A stretch of 64,000 nt of DNA, taken from contig NC_079148.1 in NCBI RefSeq assembly GCF_945859685.1, forward strand, positions 1,674,001 to 1,738,000, read 5' to 3'. The position numbers and the translations under genes are program-made. This document shows positions 13,833 through 25,360 of this stretch, piece after piece; positions within the stretch are counted from its first letter, which is position 1, and every line of letters begins with the position of its first letter. A model generated the notes under the pieces. The model worked only from the letters and a program-made list of their open reading frames with translations, did not search any database and was not told the DNA's origin. This DNA comes from Eupeodes corollae (taxonomy: Eukaryota; Arthropoda; Insecta; Diptera; Syrphidae).

Positions 13833-14097
13833 CTAAAAGCCCTGTGATATTTATATGTTTTTCTCAAGAATTGATTTGTTTTTATTTGTATAAATAATTA
13901 TGTAAATAATTTATAGAAAATGAAGTTCCTAATTTTGTGTTACTAGTTTAAGATGAAAAAACTATTTTTTAAAAATGTAAGTTAGGCTTAAAAAAATGAT
14001 GTTTCTATTATTTATGTCACTAGCTATAAGATATTAAAAAAAAGGTGTTTCTTTTTATTATTTTCATATATGTACGCAAAGGATTGAATTTTCGTTT

Positions 14098-14295
14098 TTA
14101 GCAAATTTTGTGGTATTGAAACTCTACGTTTCCTTTATTAACCATCCAGTTGGCAAATTTATTTCTAATGTTAACAGCATTTGAAGATGGTTGTTGCATC
14201 TTTGTTTCATACTCAACAAGTGGCATGTCGCAATGCTCGTGGGCTGTGGGTTCGGCTTGCAAATAATTGTGGAAAAGGCAACAACACAAAGTCAA
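14098..14295 (-). pseudogene. C-terminal fragment of a Harbinger DDE transposase
   Basis: The minus-strand product has a CCCLFHNYL segment, then about 30 variable residues and SSNAVNIRNKFANWMVNKGN. This matches the usual end of PIF/Harbinger (DDE_Tnp_4, ALP1-like) transposases, where a C-LHN-L block is followed by a helix containing R-EFA-YF before the terminus. Catalytic residues lie upstream in the family and are absent here. It is convergent with the accessory gene inside the same TIRs, the usual Harbinger arrangement. Confidence 0.7.
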
Positions 14296-14771
14296 AGGCT
14301 TCTAAATGCTGAAATAATGTAAAATATTCTCCGTGAAGTTTTCGGGCACGATATAAAGGATGTACTTGGTAAATTCGTCTTCAGAAACTGTAAATTTTTC
14401 TGTTTTTTAATGCATGGTAAATCGCGAAAAGCACTAATAATCTCCTTCTTTTTTGTACATTCATAATTTTTTAAAAACACTTCTTATTTTCTAATATTTG
14501 TGGCAATTTATTGAGAACACTAGAAAGAAACAAACAAATACAATTCATCTGATTTACTTTACAGACAGAAATGTTCAATGATGGCTATAAAGGACCTGTC
14601 AAAAAAATATCAATGTTCTTTTTCAATGATGAATACCAATGATAGCTATAACTAGGGCCTAAAAGGTTTAAGCTTCACTTCCTGTACCGGACTCCAGGGT
14701 ATTTACTGAAGTAGGAACATATACAAAAGCTTTAGTTTAAAGGTATTATTAAATCGAAATAAAATATTTTA

Positions 14772-15211
14772 GTGGCCAGTTATAGCTATCATTGAAGTCG
14801 ATCCGGAAAAATGTTTCAATCACTATTTGAAGGTGTTTTCCTTTGATTAGAAATGAAAATTACTGATCGATCGGAAATCGTACAAAGAAGTTTTTTTCAG
14901 GAAAAAAGTGCAATTGCGCATTTATTTTTCTCTATAAATGTATTTTTCTTTTTTCCGGACCGAAATTCGTTTTCCTGAACAGCTTATACTTTTATGTTCA
15001 AAATGGAAACGAATCGTTCCACTGATTTGTGTTCTAATTTCACACAATTCCAATGACAGATTTCTGTCAGTGCAAATTTTTCGGAGGGTTTCAATCAGGA
15101 ATTTTTTTTTCAATAGCAGATATTTTTAGATGATATCTATAAACGACCTGTCAAACAAATTCCAATGTTTGTTTCCAATAATGAAAACCAATTATAGCTT
15201 TAACTGGAGCC
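14772..15211. mobile_element. 440-bp Harbinger-derived MITE
   Basis: The TIRs GTGGCCAGTTATAGCTAT (left) and, inverted, GGCTCCAGTTAAAGCTAT (right) match those of the element at 12867-14659. A TTA duplication flanks it (14769-14771 and 15212-15214). Most of its interior aligns directly with 12870-13190 of the larger element, including CCAATGACAGATTTCTGTCA and the GATCGGAAATC block. It is therefore a non-autonomous deletion derivative of the same family. The 63-codon frames on both strands are by-products of AT-rich repeat sequence. Confidence 0.9.
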
Positions 15212-15214
15212 TTA

Positions 15215-18050
15215 AACTTAAAACATGACAATCACAATTTAAACATTGAATTAAACATAAACTAAGTGTAAGGACCAGTTAACACTAGGGACGGTGTTCC
15301 TTTTATTAGCTCAACAAAGCGTTTTTTTTTCTCCACATTTGTAGAACAATGAACGCATTCAGAATCCATTAAAATGGACAACATTCAGGCAAGACTAAGT
15401 TTACACGCAGCAAAATAATAATTAACACAGTCGATTTCAAATCAGTTTACACAAGCTTTCTCAACAATCTCTATTTAAGAACTTGGATCTTCTTAATACA
15501 TATCCTGGAAATATTTTCTCACTAAATTATAAGTTCACAAAATTTTATGGCACTTTGAGGTAAGATTTTTCACTGACAGGTCCAACTATGTTATAAGTTC
15601 CGTCAATCGTCTGTATTTGGCTTTTTTGTGGTTTCCTTTACCAAGAAAGTCAACAGTTCAGCTTAGTTTCATTGACTCAAAGAACGCTAGTGCGTTCCGT
15701 CTATTAAAAAACCAAAGAAGCAACAAGTTAAAATCTGTAAGAGTTGCGTAATTGTAAGGTTCTTATGCCCCATTTTGAGTAAAATTTGAAAGGCTTGTAC
15801 TTTGAATATCATCTTTTCCCTAGCTAATAAGGAACTTTTTCTTTCATATGGTTTTTACAGTTCTATAGAAAAATATGAACCAACATTTCCAAGGTCATAT
15901 ATTGATAAAATTTCATTTCAACAACTTCTACAACAGTTTGACATTTGATGATGTGTCAGAATTCCTTCTAAGGTATTTTACACGTTGACGTACAAATTTT
16001 TAAAATTAAATTTTCTTTTTTCGAATACAATAAGTTTCGGATGTTCTTCCAAACTTTTTGTGTCAATGTTATTCGCTGGAGTTCACATAAACCTTTTTTG
16101 TGTCAGCACATTAATCCAATAAGAAAATCATTCAATACAAATTTTCGCGCTTGGCCTTATTTCGTGATACCGTAATGTGTTAAGAGTTCCGTTCCGCTAA
16201 ACGTCAAAACACTATGGGTGGGCGCGTAACATGAATAGATGCTGTGTTCGTTGAATAAGCAAAATAACGGGTTATGCAAAATAGTGTCTTTGGTTAGATT
16301 AGGTGGCAGGTTGCTGCTGCTGCTTCCTGTTCATATACGTACATTCTTCAGTTTTTGTTGTCTCTCCTCTGTCCTTTGTCCCCTTTCTTCTTCCTCTGAC
16401 GCTGCTGCTACTGCTGAGCTGAGAAATAAATTTCAATTTCAGTTAGATACTTTGCGGGGAGGCGAACATTTTCCGACATTTGAGCTTGAGCTCCTCTGCC
16501 TTGCCTTTCTGTCACTATGGTATTCCTACACTACTTGGCTCTGCCGGAAGTGTTTTCCATTCCGTTTTATCTCTTCCTGTGCTAAGGTTTGGATTCGAGT
16601 TCGGATTGGCATTGGGATTGGGAGGCATTTATTTGTTTATTTTCTTCCGAATGTTTTACTTTGCTGTCATTGTCGTTTTTTTCTTTATTTTCTTAATATT
16701 TTTATTTGCTTTGTGGAATAGAAAAATTGGTTGGAGAAGGGGGTTAAAATGGGAATGATGTGGGTATAAAAATAGCTTGTTGCCAATATATTACTTTGGC
16801 TTCTTCGTCGTTTTGACGCTTTTTAGAGCAACACACGACTTCGCAGAATGAAAGTGTTTTGATGAATATGCTCTTGAGCATAATGATGTTGACGCGTATA
16901 AAACGACGCACGTTGAGATATACAAAAATGGCTCATCTCAAGGCTATTTATTATGATATTGCCTTCAGCTTGAACAGCATAAAAATACTATTTTATTGGT
17001 TAGACTATAATTTGGCAAAAACTTTCTCATATTCTTTTTTTGTTGTTGTTGTTCTTTTCGGAAAGGGAAAATATTATGATATTGAAAAACAATTTTCTTT
17101 ATTCATTTGAAAAATTGGTTATGTTAGGAAAAAAGATCCAATAAATTGTGATTTAACACCATACACCACGATAGTGAGCATCAAATGTATAAAACTATAA
17201 GTAGATTAGTTTTTGAGTGTTTCAGAAGGTCTATAAATATTTGCAACACATTTGAAAATTGGTTTTGAATAACAAACTTTTGAAGAGTGAAAGTATGTAT
17301 AAATGGTGTAAAGAATCTATAATTTTCAAAAAATATATCAAGTGGATAGGTACCATAGCCTCTTTCGAACGATTTAATTTGATTTCTGTGTTCTATTTAG
17401 TGTTAAAGTTGTTCTTATCCTTAATGTTTGGTAAAGGTAGCATTTTATTTGACTTCACATCTATGTTCATTCAACTTAAAAAGGGTGTTTTTCATTTACT
17501 TATAGCCTATTTGTTTTACCTTTTATACCTTTTTGAGATAATAAATTGTTTGCCTTGGAATCTAAATGGTGTGTTTATTTTTAAGGTATAGAACCCTCAG
17601 TTGGCAACACTATTTTAACTGAACTGGCGGCCATTATTTCAGCTGTCAAGTGATTTTATTTTAGTTTAGTTTGACATTTCAAGAATTGAAGCCATAAGAT
17701 TACCTAACAAGGCGTAATTTCGGTGAATGAGCCCAAAACAAGTGGCGTTTTTTTAAGCTCAAAGCAGAATGGTCAGAGAGCCTGACCACCTCGAGTACGC
17801 CCTTAGCAGAATTTGATCAGAGCTCTTCCATTTACTTATGACAAATGCTGAAGAACTAAACTGTCAATAATATGAGAATGTGCTATCTATCTCTTTCATA
17901 CAACACGAAACAAACATGAAGTCAGCTACGCTCAGATTTCAACCCAATAGCCCAATCATTTCATTCAGATCTCATAGAGCGCGCTCCTTCTCCGATTTCT
18001 AAAAGAACAACGCCTAAGATGGCCGTTGATTTCAATTTTTATAAGCGAGT
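15215..18050. other. Non-coding stretch with one GC-richer island
   Basis: Nothing recognisable. 16300-16640 has a higher GC content, a GCTGCTGCTGCTT run near 16313 and two overlapping plus-strand frames (160 and 92 codons) whose products are low-complexity, Cys/Leu/Phe-rich and domain-free. 17600-17700 holds several GACATT/GTCAA words typical of old MITE ends in this region, but no pair could be matched. Confidence 0.45.
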
Positions 18051-18051
18051 T

Positions 18052-18520
18052 TCGTTAGCTCACTTTTGGTTGAACGGATACGTCAATAAACAATGTTACC
18101 GTTTTGGGATCGTTGATAACCTTTAAGTGTGTGTTGTCCACAAAGACTGAACAATTGTTCCGCATTTCTTTAAAAACGAAGCTGGCCATAACGTTAGAAT
18201 CAATGGTTACCCCCAAAGGGCCATGATTACAGACTTTTTTATGGATCAATTGAACAACAACTACATACAGGAGCCGTGATTTCAAGAAAGACTTCGATGC
18301 GGTGAAACATGTCACACAGCTCATGCCACAATTGATTTATTGAAGGAAACGTTTGGTCTAACTTGGAGTACATTATTCGGCGCATTATTCCTGATAAACG
18401 GCCACAAAAGTTGAAAAAAGTTATCGAAATTTCGACCTCTAGATTAGACTACGTCCAAACCAGATGTCAGAAAATTATCTTTCGGTTTAAGTTAATTTCA
18501 TGTCAATTTAAAAATCATCT
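18052..18520 (+). mobile_element. Mariner-type transposase fragment (decayed)
   Basis: Translating plus-strand frames in turn gives HFWLNGYVNKQC, F-NEAG-NVRINGY, RAMITDFF, CHTAHATIDLLKETFG and, at the end, TSRLDYVQTRC-KIIF. These blocks occur in order in a mariner-like transposase group common in insects, whose members have an HF-L-GYVN-QN block, a (G)ATCHTAR-TIDLL block and an end resembling N-W--RL-YV---GGH--EIIFK. The DNA-binding N-terminus and the PRS-DLTPLD block are not seen; stops and frameshifts are frequent. No TIRs were found. Confidence 0.75.
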
Positions 18521-19811
18521 TCATTTTATTCTATTTCAAAGTTCTAAATCTCTAAAAAAAAAAGCTAAAGGTACTTTTTTGGAAAACAATTCAATGGATT
18601 ACAAGTTGCTGCCAAAAGAGATCGTTTTTGAATATATGAAAGAGAATCAGATACAAAACGTAGGTCTGGAGAACACCAGCATTCATTTTGTGAGTTTCAG
18701 ATTTTAAACTTTCCAAAACGGTTAGATTGCAGTCATTTAGAGCTTATTAATGTATTATTGTACGTTTTACATTTCAATTTCGTAAATAATGAAGAGTAAT
18801 TTTCAAGATATCGAATTTTGAAAAAAAAATTGTTTAATATTTTTTTAAAAATCAAAAATAAATCATCAAATATTATTAAGACAAAAAAAGAGCTTGAGCA
18901 GAAAAAAAAATATTAAAATCAGTTCATTAATTCTTAAGAAAGCTTAAAAGCAATACAAAAATATTTTTTTAATGGAAGAAGACAAATAAAGAAAAAAAAT
19001 TTTTTTCGAAAATTAAATAAAAATCTATAAGTTTGTTTTTGAGAACATTCGAATTTTCGGTTTTTGACCAACAAATTTTTTATAAGGCTTATTGTTCTTT
19101 TTATTCTAAAGAAAAACATGACTAACACGAATTGGCTCAAAACCTTAATTTTCATATTTGAAGTCAATCGACCGAACGTTTTCGGTTGTAAGCGCGAGGA
19201 CAGACAAACAGGTAGATGGACGGAATCGGAGGACCCACGTTTATGACCTCTCTACCGTCGTAATATCTTGTTTAAATAAATCTCGGACTCGAAATATTGT
19301 TCGAATGCAATACTTGCCATATATTTCCTTTATACCGCAAGTAAAAAACTACTGAGGATGATTTTATAAAATACTCGTACGTAACGTACACCATGCCATT
19401 CATCCTTTTCCTAATTACTTTTTGATAGCTGTTGTAATCGACCCTATTGAATTGAAAATTTTGACATTTCTCCACGTTTCAAGTACAATGTCTTAAAGTT
19501 CTTTGCCTCAACCCTTTTAACTTTTCATTAAACGGATTATACTCTCGGGAAATAGCCAGTTCTGTTCCTCCCATTAAACAGTTCAACCGAAATACTCGAG
19601 TTTCTAGGAAATTTCCTTAGCCCAACTTTTGTCGAACAGTTAAGTACAGAGATTCGTTCTTAAGCCGTACTTCGCGAATGTGGAATACCTTACCACACTC
19701 TGTTTTGTTTCCCAATTATTGCAATATTTATGGATTCAAAACCAATGAGCACCGACATCTCTTTTCAAACTCTTTCAAATGCTTACAATGTCTTTTGCCA
19801 TAATAAGGATA
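18521..19811. other. AT-rich non-coding stretch
   Basis: 18780-19080 is dominated by A and T homopolymers. 19480-19760 has a few plausible coding-like words on the plus strand but no long frame or recognisable family. No gene is called. Confidence 0.45.
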
Positions 19812-19838
19812 GTAATATCCTCTTGCGAATGTTTAAAT

Positions 19839-22012
19839 GGTAGACAGGTGCATTCAAGAGAACACAAGCGTCCAGTTTTTTCTCAAAACCCACCAAAACC
19901 CACCTCTGTCTATCAACTCCTACTCTCACCTCCCCGCGGTGAACATCGGGTGCCTAGTACCTCAACTAGAGATTGGGTTCTAACACCTGTGGAAAGTTGT
20001 TGGGAGTAGCAAATGAGAGAGGGGGAAGGGGTTTCCACTAAGTAAGTAAGAAGAAGAAGAAGTAAGAACTGTAAGTCTACAGTTCTAGTATGGTTGAACT
20101 ACTAAGTGAACACCTTATAGGACTTATTTGACATATTCGGAGCCAAGGTCTGCAAGGAACGGTTTATCCGGCTTTCCGTCCTTGGAGTTATACTAAGTAT
20201 CTGGCCCTCCAGGTTGGGTATTGTGCTGTCGGGGTGACTTCCTGGCCACCAACAAAATACCTTTGCTGCGAAGCACCAACAAGCCTCTTATACGGACGGA
20301 TTCACTGTTGACAACCCCGCAAACGAAATAAGGACAACGAACTTCGGATCTGTACGTGGAATATTAGGTCTTCTTAACAGACCACGTGCAGCCTAACAAT
20401 TAGCGGGAGCCCTAAACTGCTGCAAGGAAGATATTACTATATTCTATGTTGAGAATATAGAAAGACCACTTCTCCAAATCATATAACGGCGATGACGAAC
20501 CGAATTCCGCTGTAAGGGAGATAGAACCACTCAACCTAGGCGACGCAGATCAACAATTTCGCCTACCCGGCCTAGACGAAGTGAAGATAGCTATATCTGA
20601 ACTGAAGTCAAACAAAGCTGCTGGAGGTGGCGGAATTGCTGCCGATCTATTTAAAGCAGCAGGCGATGGCTTGGAAGGGAGCATGCACTAACTCATCTGC
20701 AAAATATGGTCGGAAGAAAGCATGCCTGATGACTGGAATCTCTGCATAGTTTTCCCAATACATACAAAAGGAGACCCTCTAAACTGCGCCAACTACAGAG
20801 GCATCAGTCTCCTTAACATTGCATAGCATATAAGATCCTCTCTGTCGTATTATGTGAACGTCTGAAGCCGTTCCTTAACAACGTGATTGGTCATTATCAG
20901 TCTGGCTTTAGACCAGGAAAGTCCCCTATCGACCAAATTTTCACACTACGGCAGATCTTGGAAAAAACCCAGGAGCTTTAAATCGATACCCTCCACTCTA
21001 CAGAGCCAATGTCTAGTTTTGGCATCCCTGTCAAACTTATCCGTTTGTGCAGAATGACGAAGGAGAATGCCCGCTGCTCTATCAAGGTCGGAAAAGATTT
21101 TACCGATGCATTTGATGTCAAAAAAGTTTTTAGACAAGGCGATGCACTGTCATGCAACTTCTTCAACATCGTTCTGTAAAGAGTTGTGCAAAACTCGACT
21201 GTCAACACAAGAGGCACAATCTTCCAAAGATCCATCCAATTACTCGGATACGCAGATGATATTGACATAATTGGAAGATCAAAGCGTGATGTCAGTGGAG
21301 GGTTTTTGAGCATTGCGACGGAAGCGAAGAAGATGGGTTTAGTGGTCAATGAGGGCAAGACCAAGTATATGCTGTCATCAAAAAAGGACATTGAACAACA
21401 ACGGCTTGGACAAAACGTCACCATGGACAGCTATAACTTTGAGGCAGTTAAGGACTTTGTCTACCTACACACCGCTATAAACACAGACAACGACACCAGC
21501 GCTGAAATCAAACGAAGAATAACTCTTGCAAATCGCTGCTTATTTGGACTTAGAAGGCAATTGAGAAGTAAAGTCCTCTCTCGAGCATCTAAAATCACCA
21601 TCTATAAGACACTCATCATCCCGGTCTATTTATGGTGCTGAGGCCTGGACACTGTCAAAGAAAGATGAGAGCGTCTTACGATGCTTTGAAAGAAAAATTC
21701 TTCGGGTGATTTTTGGTCCCGTACGTATAGATCGAGAATGAAAAAAAGATATAACGACGAATTGTACGGGCTGTACAGCGACACTGACCTAGTTAGCAGA
21801 ATAAAAGTCCAACGGCTTAGATGGCTGGGTGATGTAGAGCGAATAGACATCAACGCTTCAGCCCGGAAGGTCTTCGAATCCAATCCCGAGGGACGGCGCA
21901 GTAGAGGAAGACGGTGACTCAGGTGGGTGAAAACCTCAACCAACTTGGCGTGTGAAACTGGAGACAGCTAGCTATGGACCGAGTTGGCTGGAGACCTTAA
22001 GTAAGTAAGTAA
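19839..22012 (+). mobile_element. RTE-like non-LTR retrotransposon, degenerate, with target-site duplication
   Basis: The plus strand shows RT-domain segments in order across several frames: ELKSNKAAGGGGIAADLFK, HYQSGFRPGKSPIDQIF, FRQGDALSC, GYADDIDIIGRS (the YADD catalytic box at about 21250), MGLVVNEGKTKYM and the C-terminal SAEIKRRITLANRCLFGLRR. Several stops and frameshifts inactivate it, and the loop between the first two catalytic motifs appears deleted. The 3' end is an (AAGT)n tail at 21993-22012, as in RTE-type elements. GTAATATCCTCTTGCGAATG at 19812 and GTAACATCCTCTTGCGTATG at 22013 flank it, an imperfect target duplication of about 27 bp. A second copy of the same family is split at 35.7-38.0 kb. 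Confidence 0.88.
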
Positions 22013-22040
22013 GTAACATCCTCTTGCGTATGTTCTAAAT

Positions 22041-24000
22041 ATTATAATTAAAAGTCAGAACTTATTTTATAAATGTTCATAATGAGAAAACAAGTCAGTC
22101 TACAAACAGTAGAAACAAGACTTTAATTAAAACCCAGTCAAAACCTTAAACATGTTAAACACTTTTTTCTTTCATAAATATTATGTTACTACTTTTTAAT
22201 TTACTTTCATTAAAAACCAAATCTTTTTGGATAGGTACCTCCTTACGACGCATGCAAAAAACTTTTTAAATTTCAAGAACTCCTGCATTTGATCTCTCCA
22301 CAGCATAGATTTCCCATGTAAACCTCGAGATACGAAAAGCTTAAAGAACTTTTGAAATGATGATGATACCTAAATATATTTTCCCAATGAAGCTTAAAAA
22401 TATATACAAAATTTATAAGTCACAACATTGGCCAAGCATCCATATCAAAAATAACTCTCAAGTCTAAACAATGCCTTAAATTGTGCAAAAAAGAAACTAC
22501 CCCCCAACAGAAAAGAACCAAACTATGCCCCTAATACACCTGTGTTTTTGGATCTAACACATTTCACATGCGAATAACCTAATTTTGTGTAGAAACCTTA
22601 ACTATGTTCTCTCTGCCACAGCATGCCTAGATTGGAACACCTGTAAGATTGTCATTTAAAGTACGTGTAAGTTGCAACCTCATTTGTACTCCACGTCATC
22701 GTATACTCGTTGTCATATCCTAAACCTATACCTATAGTCTTGTATCTATGCAGTATAGGTAGGGCTTTAGAACCAAAGCGGTGGTGGTGGTGGTATTATC
22801 CTCTTGAAATTGCTCACCCTGTATAAACAAATTTCCAAACAATTTTGAACGTTTTATTTGCCTTTTTCAGATATTGTCATCCTCATGTACCCTATATGGT
22901 GTATGTAAAGTATGAACATGAACAACCCCACAGGAAACCACCTTAACCTCCGCCACTATACCTGCCTTGTTTTCTAGTGTAATATATATAGCATTTTCTA
23001 GGATCTCCTGGATATTTGTACACTTTGCTCAGTGCTCAATTCTATGCTCTAAATCTTTTCCTTGTGATGTCATATTGGTATCACTATCTTATCCCTGGTT
23101 TGGTATATGTGCATGATGAAGAAGAAGAAGTTGTCATGCTCCAGGATACCAAAAGATACCAAGACCAAGTAGAGATTCAAGTTTCATTAAGTTGGAAGCC
23201 TGTGTATGTTTTTTTCCTTTCGTTCCTTTCTATTTTTCTATTTTTAGTTTTGTTGAAGTTTCCTATGGGAGAATCTAGAGACGAATCTTATGACATTTTC
23301 TGCAGGTCAAAGTGGTGCAGTTTAAGATTGTTTTATATTCTGTTTTTTTTTTTTCTATCTCTCTGTCGTTTTATTCTTTTGAAAATCACTCCTGAAATAT
23401 CCTTGAGACTGAGCAAGATATTTTCGTTTTCCATAATTTTAATTTGGGATATCAACAGAATAAGAATAAAATGAATGAAAACCGAAGCGAAGGGGAAATC
23501 CCTTCACTGCACTTAAACGAACTAAGAAAAAAAGCAAGAACCCAAGACCTAGACCAAGATGGAGCGTGATAATGGCACTATACTAGCTACTACATCCGCC
23601 TGCACATTTGCGTTCAGCATCACCATCTCGCCATCATCACATCGCATCGCATCGGGATCTCGAGGGGGAATATCGCATTTCCTTTGAGCAAAACTGTCTA
23701 ACCCAAGAGTACACACAATCAACTTAGGATATTATTTCACTGATTGCATAAAGGGAATGGAATACACTCTCTCTCTCTCTGAACTCCTGTCCTTGCACTC
23801 CTACATATCCTTTAGTCTGTTCTACACTACTCATGCAGCCCTAACCCAACCCAACAAGCTAGAAGCTGCATTTCTGATGCAGCAGACGAATAAAGTGAAA
23901 AACTAAATGAAAAGAAATGAAATATCCTCGTTTCCTCTACTGTGCCCAGCTACATACATTTATCTAGAGTTGCCATAATATGTCATGAATTAGCTCCATA
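22041..24000. other. Non-coding stretch, partly less AT-rich, with simple repeats
   Basis: Contains a GGTGGTGGTGGTGGT tract near 22780 and a (CT)n tract near 23768. The 152-codon plus frame at 23016-23474 is largely hydrophobic, has no domain I recognise and no consistent splice context. The sequence does not resemble the transposons in this window and may be original intergenic DNA. Confidence 0.45.
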
Positions 24001-24376
24001 GTCCAGTTTTTAAATATTTATAGCCCAAAATAAGAGATGAAAAAGTAGCCCAAATAGCCCTGTAAAAACAAAACTGGAAACTGCAATTAGAATATATTTG
24101 TATTTTAAAAACAACGGGCCAAAATATACATTCTATGTTTATATAAATAAAAATATATAGACCTACATTGAGCTCAAACAAGAGTGATATGTCATATTAG
24201 ATTTTTTTAAGCAATTTTGAATAAAAATGGACAAATTTAAAAATATTCGTAGCCCATAATCAGAGCCAAAAAAAGCACAATTTAAAAAAAAAAAAAACAA
24301 TTTTAAAACATGTGTAACCCAGGAGACTAAAAAGTAGCTCAAATAGCCCAATATCAGAGAAAAAAAATGGTAGATT
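24001..24376. repeat. Diverged tandem repeat rich in TAGCCCAAA
   Basis: Similar units with the order TTTAAATATT-TAGCCCA-AAT(A/C)AGAG and GTAGCCCAAATAGCCC occur at about 24005-24090, 24235-24275 and 24312-24375. They are diverged from one another and separated by A-rich spacers. Confidence 0.6.
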
Positions 24377-24432
24377 CAATTTAAAATCAAATTTTAAACA
24401 TCATCCTCATACAAATATTATAAATAAATAAA

Positions 24433-24700
24433 TTGGGTGGCGCAACAGTCCTTTGAGAACCAGGGCCTAGTGACTTACAACTCTCAACCATTCCTGTGTG
24501 CGAGTAATGTTGTCAGGAATGGAGGGGACCTACAGTTTATATGCCGAATCCGAACGGCTAATTTGAGAAAGCACTTTTTCATGACAAGAGTTACTCTTGG
24601 AGAATTTGTCAATTCCTCGCAAGAGGCAGTACCCATGAAAAGACTTTAGATGGCATAGGCAGGGATCGAACCCAAGACATGCCACGGGTACGACCATACA
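24433..24700 (-). mobile_element. tRNA-like SINE
   Basis: On the minus strand the head contains GGGTTCGATCCC (complement of 24663-24674), a good RNA polymerase III B box. The body contains the words CCAGGGCCTAGTGACTTACA and GGAATGGAGGGGACC on the plus strand, which I recall from a repeat widespread in fly genomes. The 3' side ends at 24420-24434 in an (ATAA)n run, i.e. an (ATTT)n-type tail in SINE orientation. The A box was not confidently located. The SINE class is inferred from the B box and simple tail; the exact family name is not known to me. Confidence 0.65.
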
Positions 24701-25360
24701 AATATTATTATTCTTTATTTTCATCTTATCTTTGATATAATATACAATTTAATGTAAGATTACGGACTTGGCATATTTGCCATCTGCCGGAAATGACATT
24801 ATGTATGTAAATAAATTTAAACATATGTATGTACTTATATGAATCAATATGATATATTAATTAAGTTATAAATTGGTTACATACAAAATTAGTTTTTAAA
24901 TTACAATTTTGCATGAATTCAATTTTGACCTGATTTGAAACACAAAAGATATTAATGTAATATAAAAATAAGTGCAATTTAATTTTTATTTTTTCAACTT
25001 GAATTCAAGCTTAATAATAATTTTCATAAATTCCATAAATACATATACAATTTTTGAGTGATTTGAAACACAAAGTGCGAATGATGTCAAAAACTATTTC
25101 TATATGAAAGGGCAAGCTTACAGAATTTGCACACTTTCGACCAACCCTCAGCATCATTTAATAACCCATACAATCATTCCACACTATATTATGCTCTCTT
25201 CAAAAACAATCTTCTTATTCCCTGCAAAATAGGACACACAGCAATGGACATTTTCTAGTTCTCTTCTATTGCATAGATGGCATATTTCCTGCCGATCCAT
25301 AGTTCAACTCTTGCTTTGAAGATTAGACTTATTTTTTCGGCAGAGAAATTAAAGTTGAAA
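24701..25360. other. AT-rich non-coding stretch
   Basis: No gene or clear repeat. GATTTGAAACACAAA occurs twice (near 24933 and 25058), hinting at an old tandem or dispersed repeat. Confidence 0.4.

Larger units (their letters stand above)
12867..14659. mobile_element. PIF/Harbinger DNA transposon, family 1, internally deleted
   Basis: The element is bounded by imperfect TIRs: GGCGCCAGTTAAAGCTAT at 12867 and the inverse GGCCCTAGTTATAGCTAT ending at 14659. A 3-bp TAA target duplication flanks it (12864-12866 and 14660-14662). The length is 1793 bp. It carries the two gene types expected of Harbinger elements: a small accessory-protein gene (plus strand, 13271-13832) and the last part of a DDE transposase (minus strand, 14098-14295). 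The body of the transposase is missing, so the copy is non-autonomous. The related short element 110 bp downstream shares its termini and about 330 bp of 5' sequence. Confidence 0.9.

Noticed and set aside
16239..16758. Two overlapping plus-strand frames (160 and 92 codons) as a gene
   Set aside because: The products are low-complexity and hydrophobic, overlap in different registers, and show no domain or splice signals. A CT-rich, GC-richer island explains their length.
23016..23474. 152-codon frame as a membrane protein gene
   Set aside because: The frame is rich in Phe and Leu, as expected from T-rich DNA, and has no recognisable family.
24663..24674. GGGATCGAACCC as part of a true tRNA gene
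   Set aside because: It is a B-box-like site in a SINE; no acceptor stem, anticodon arm or A box at the right spacing was found.
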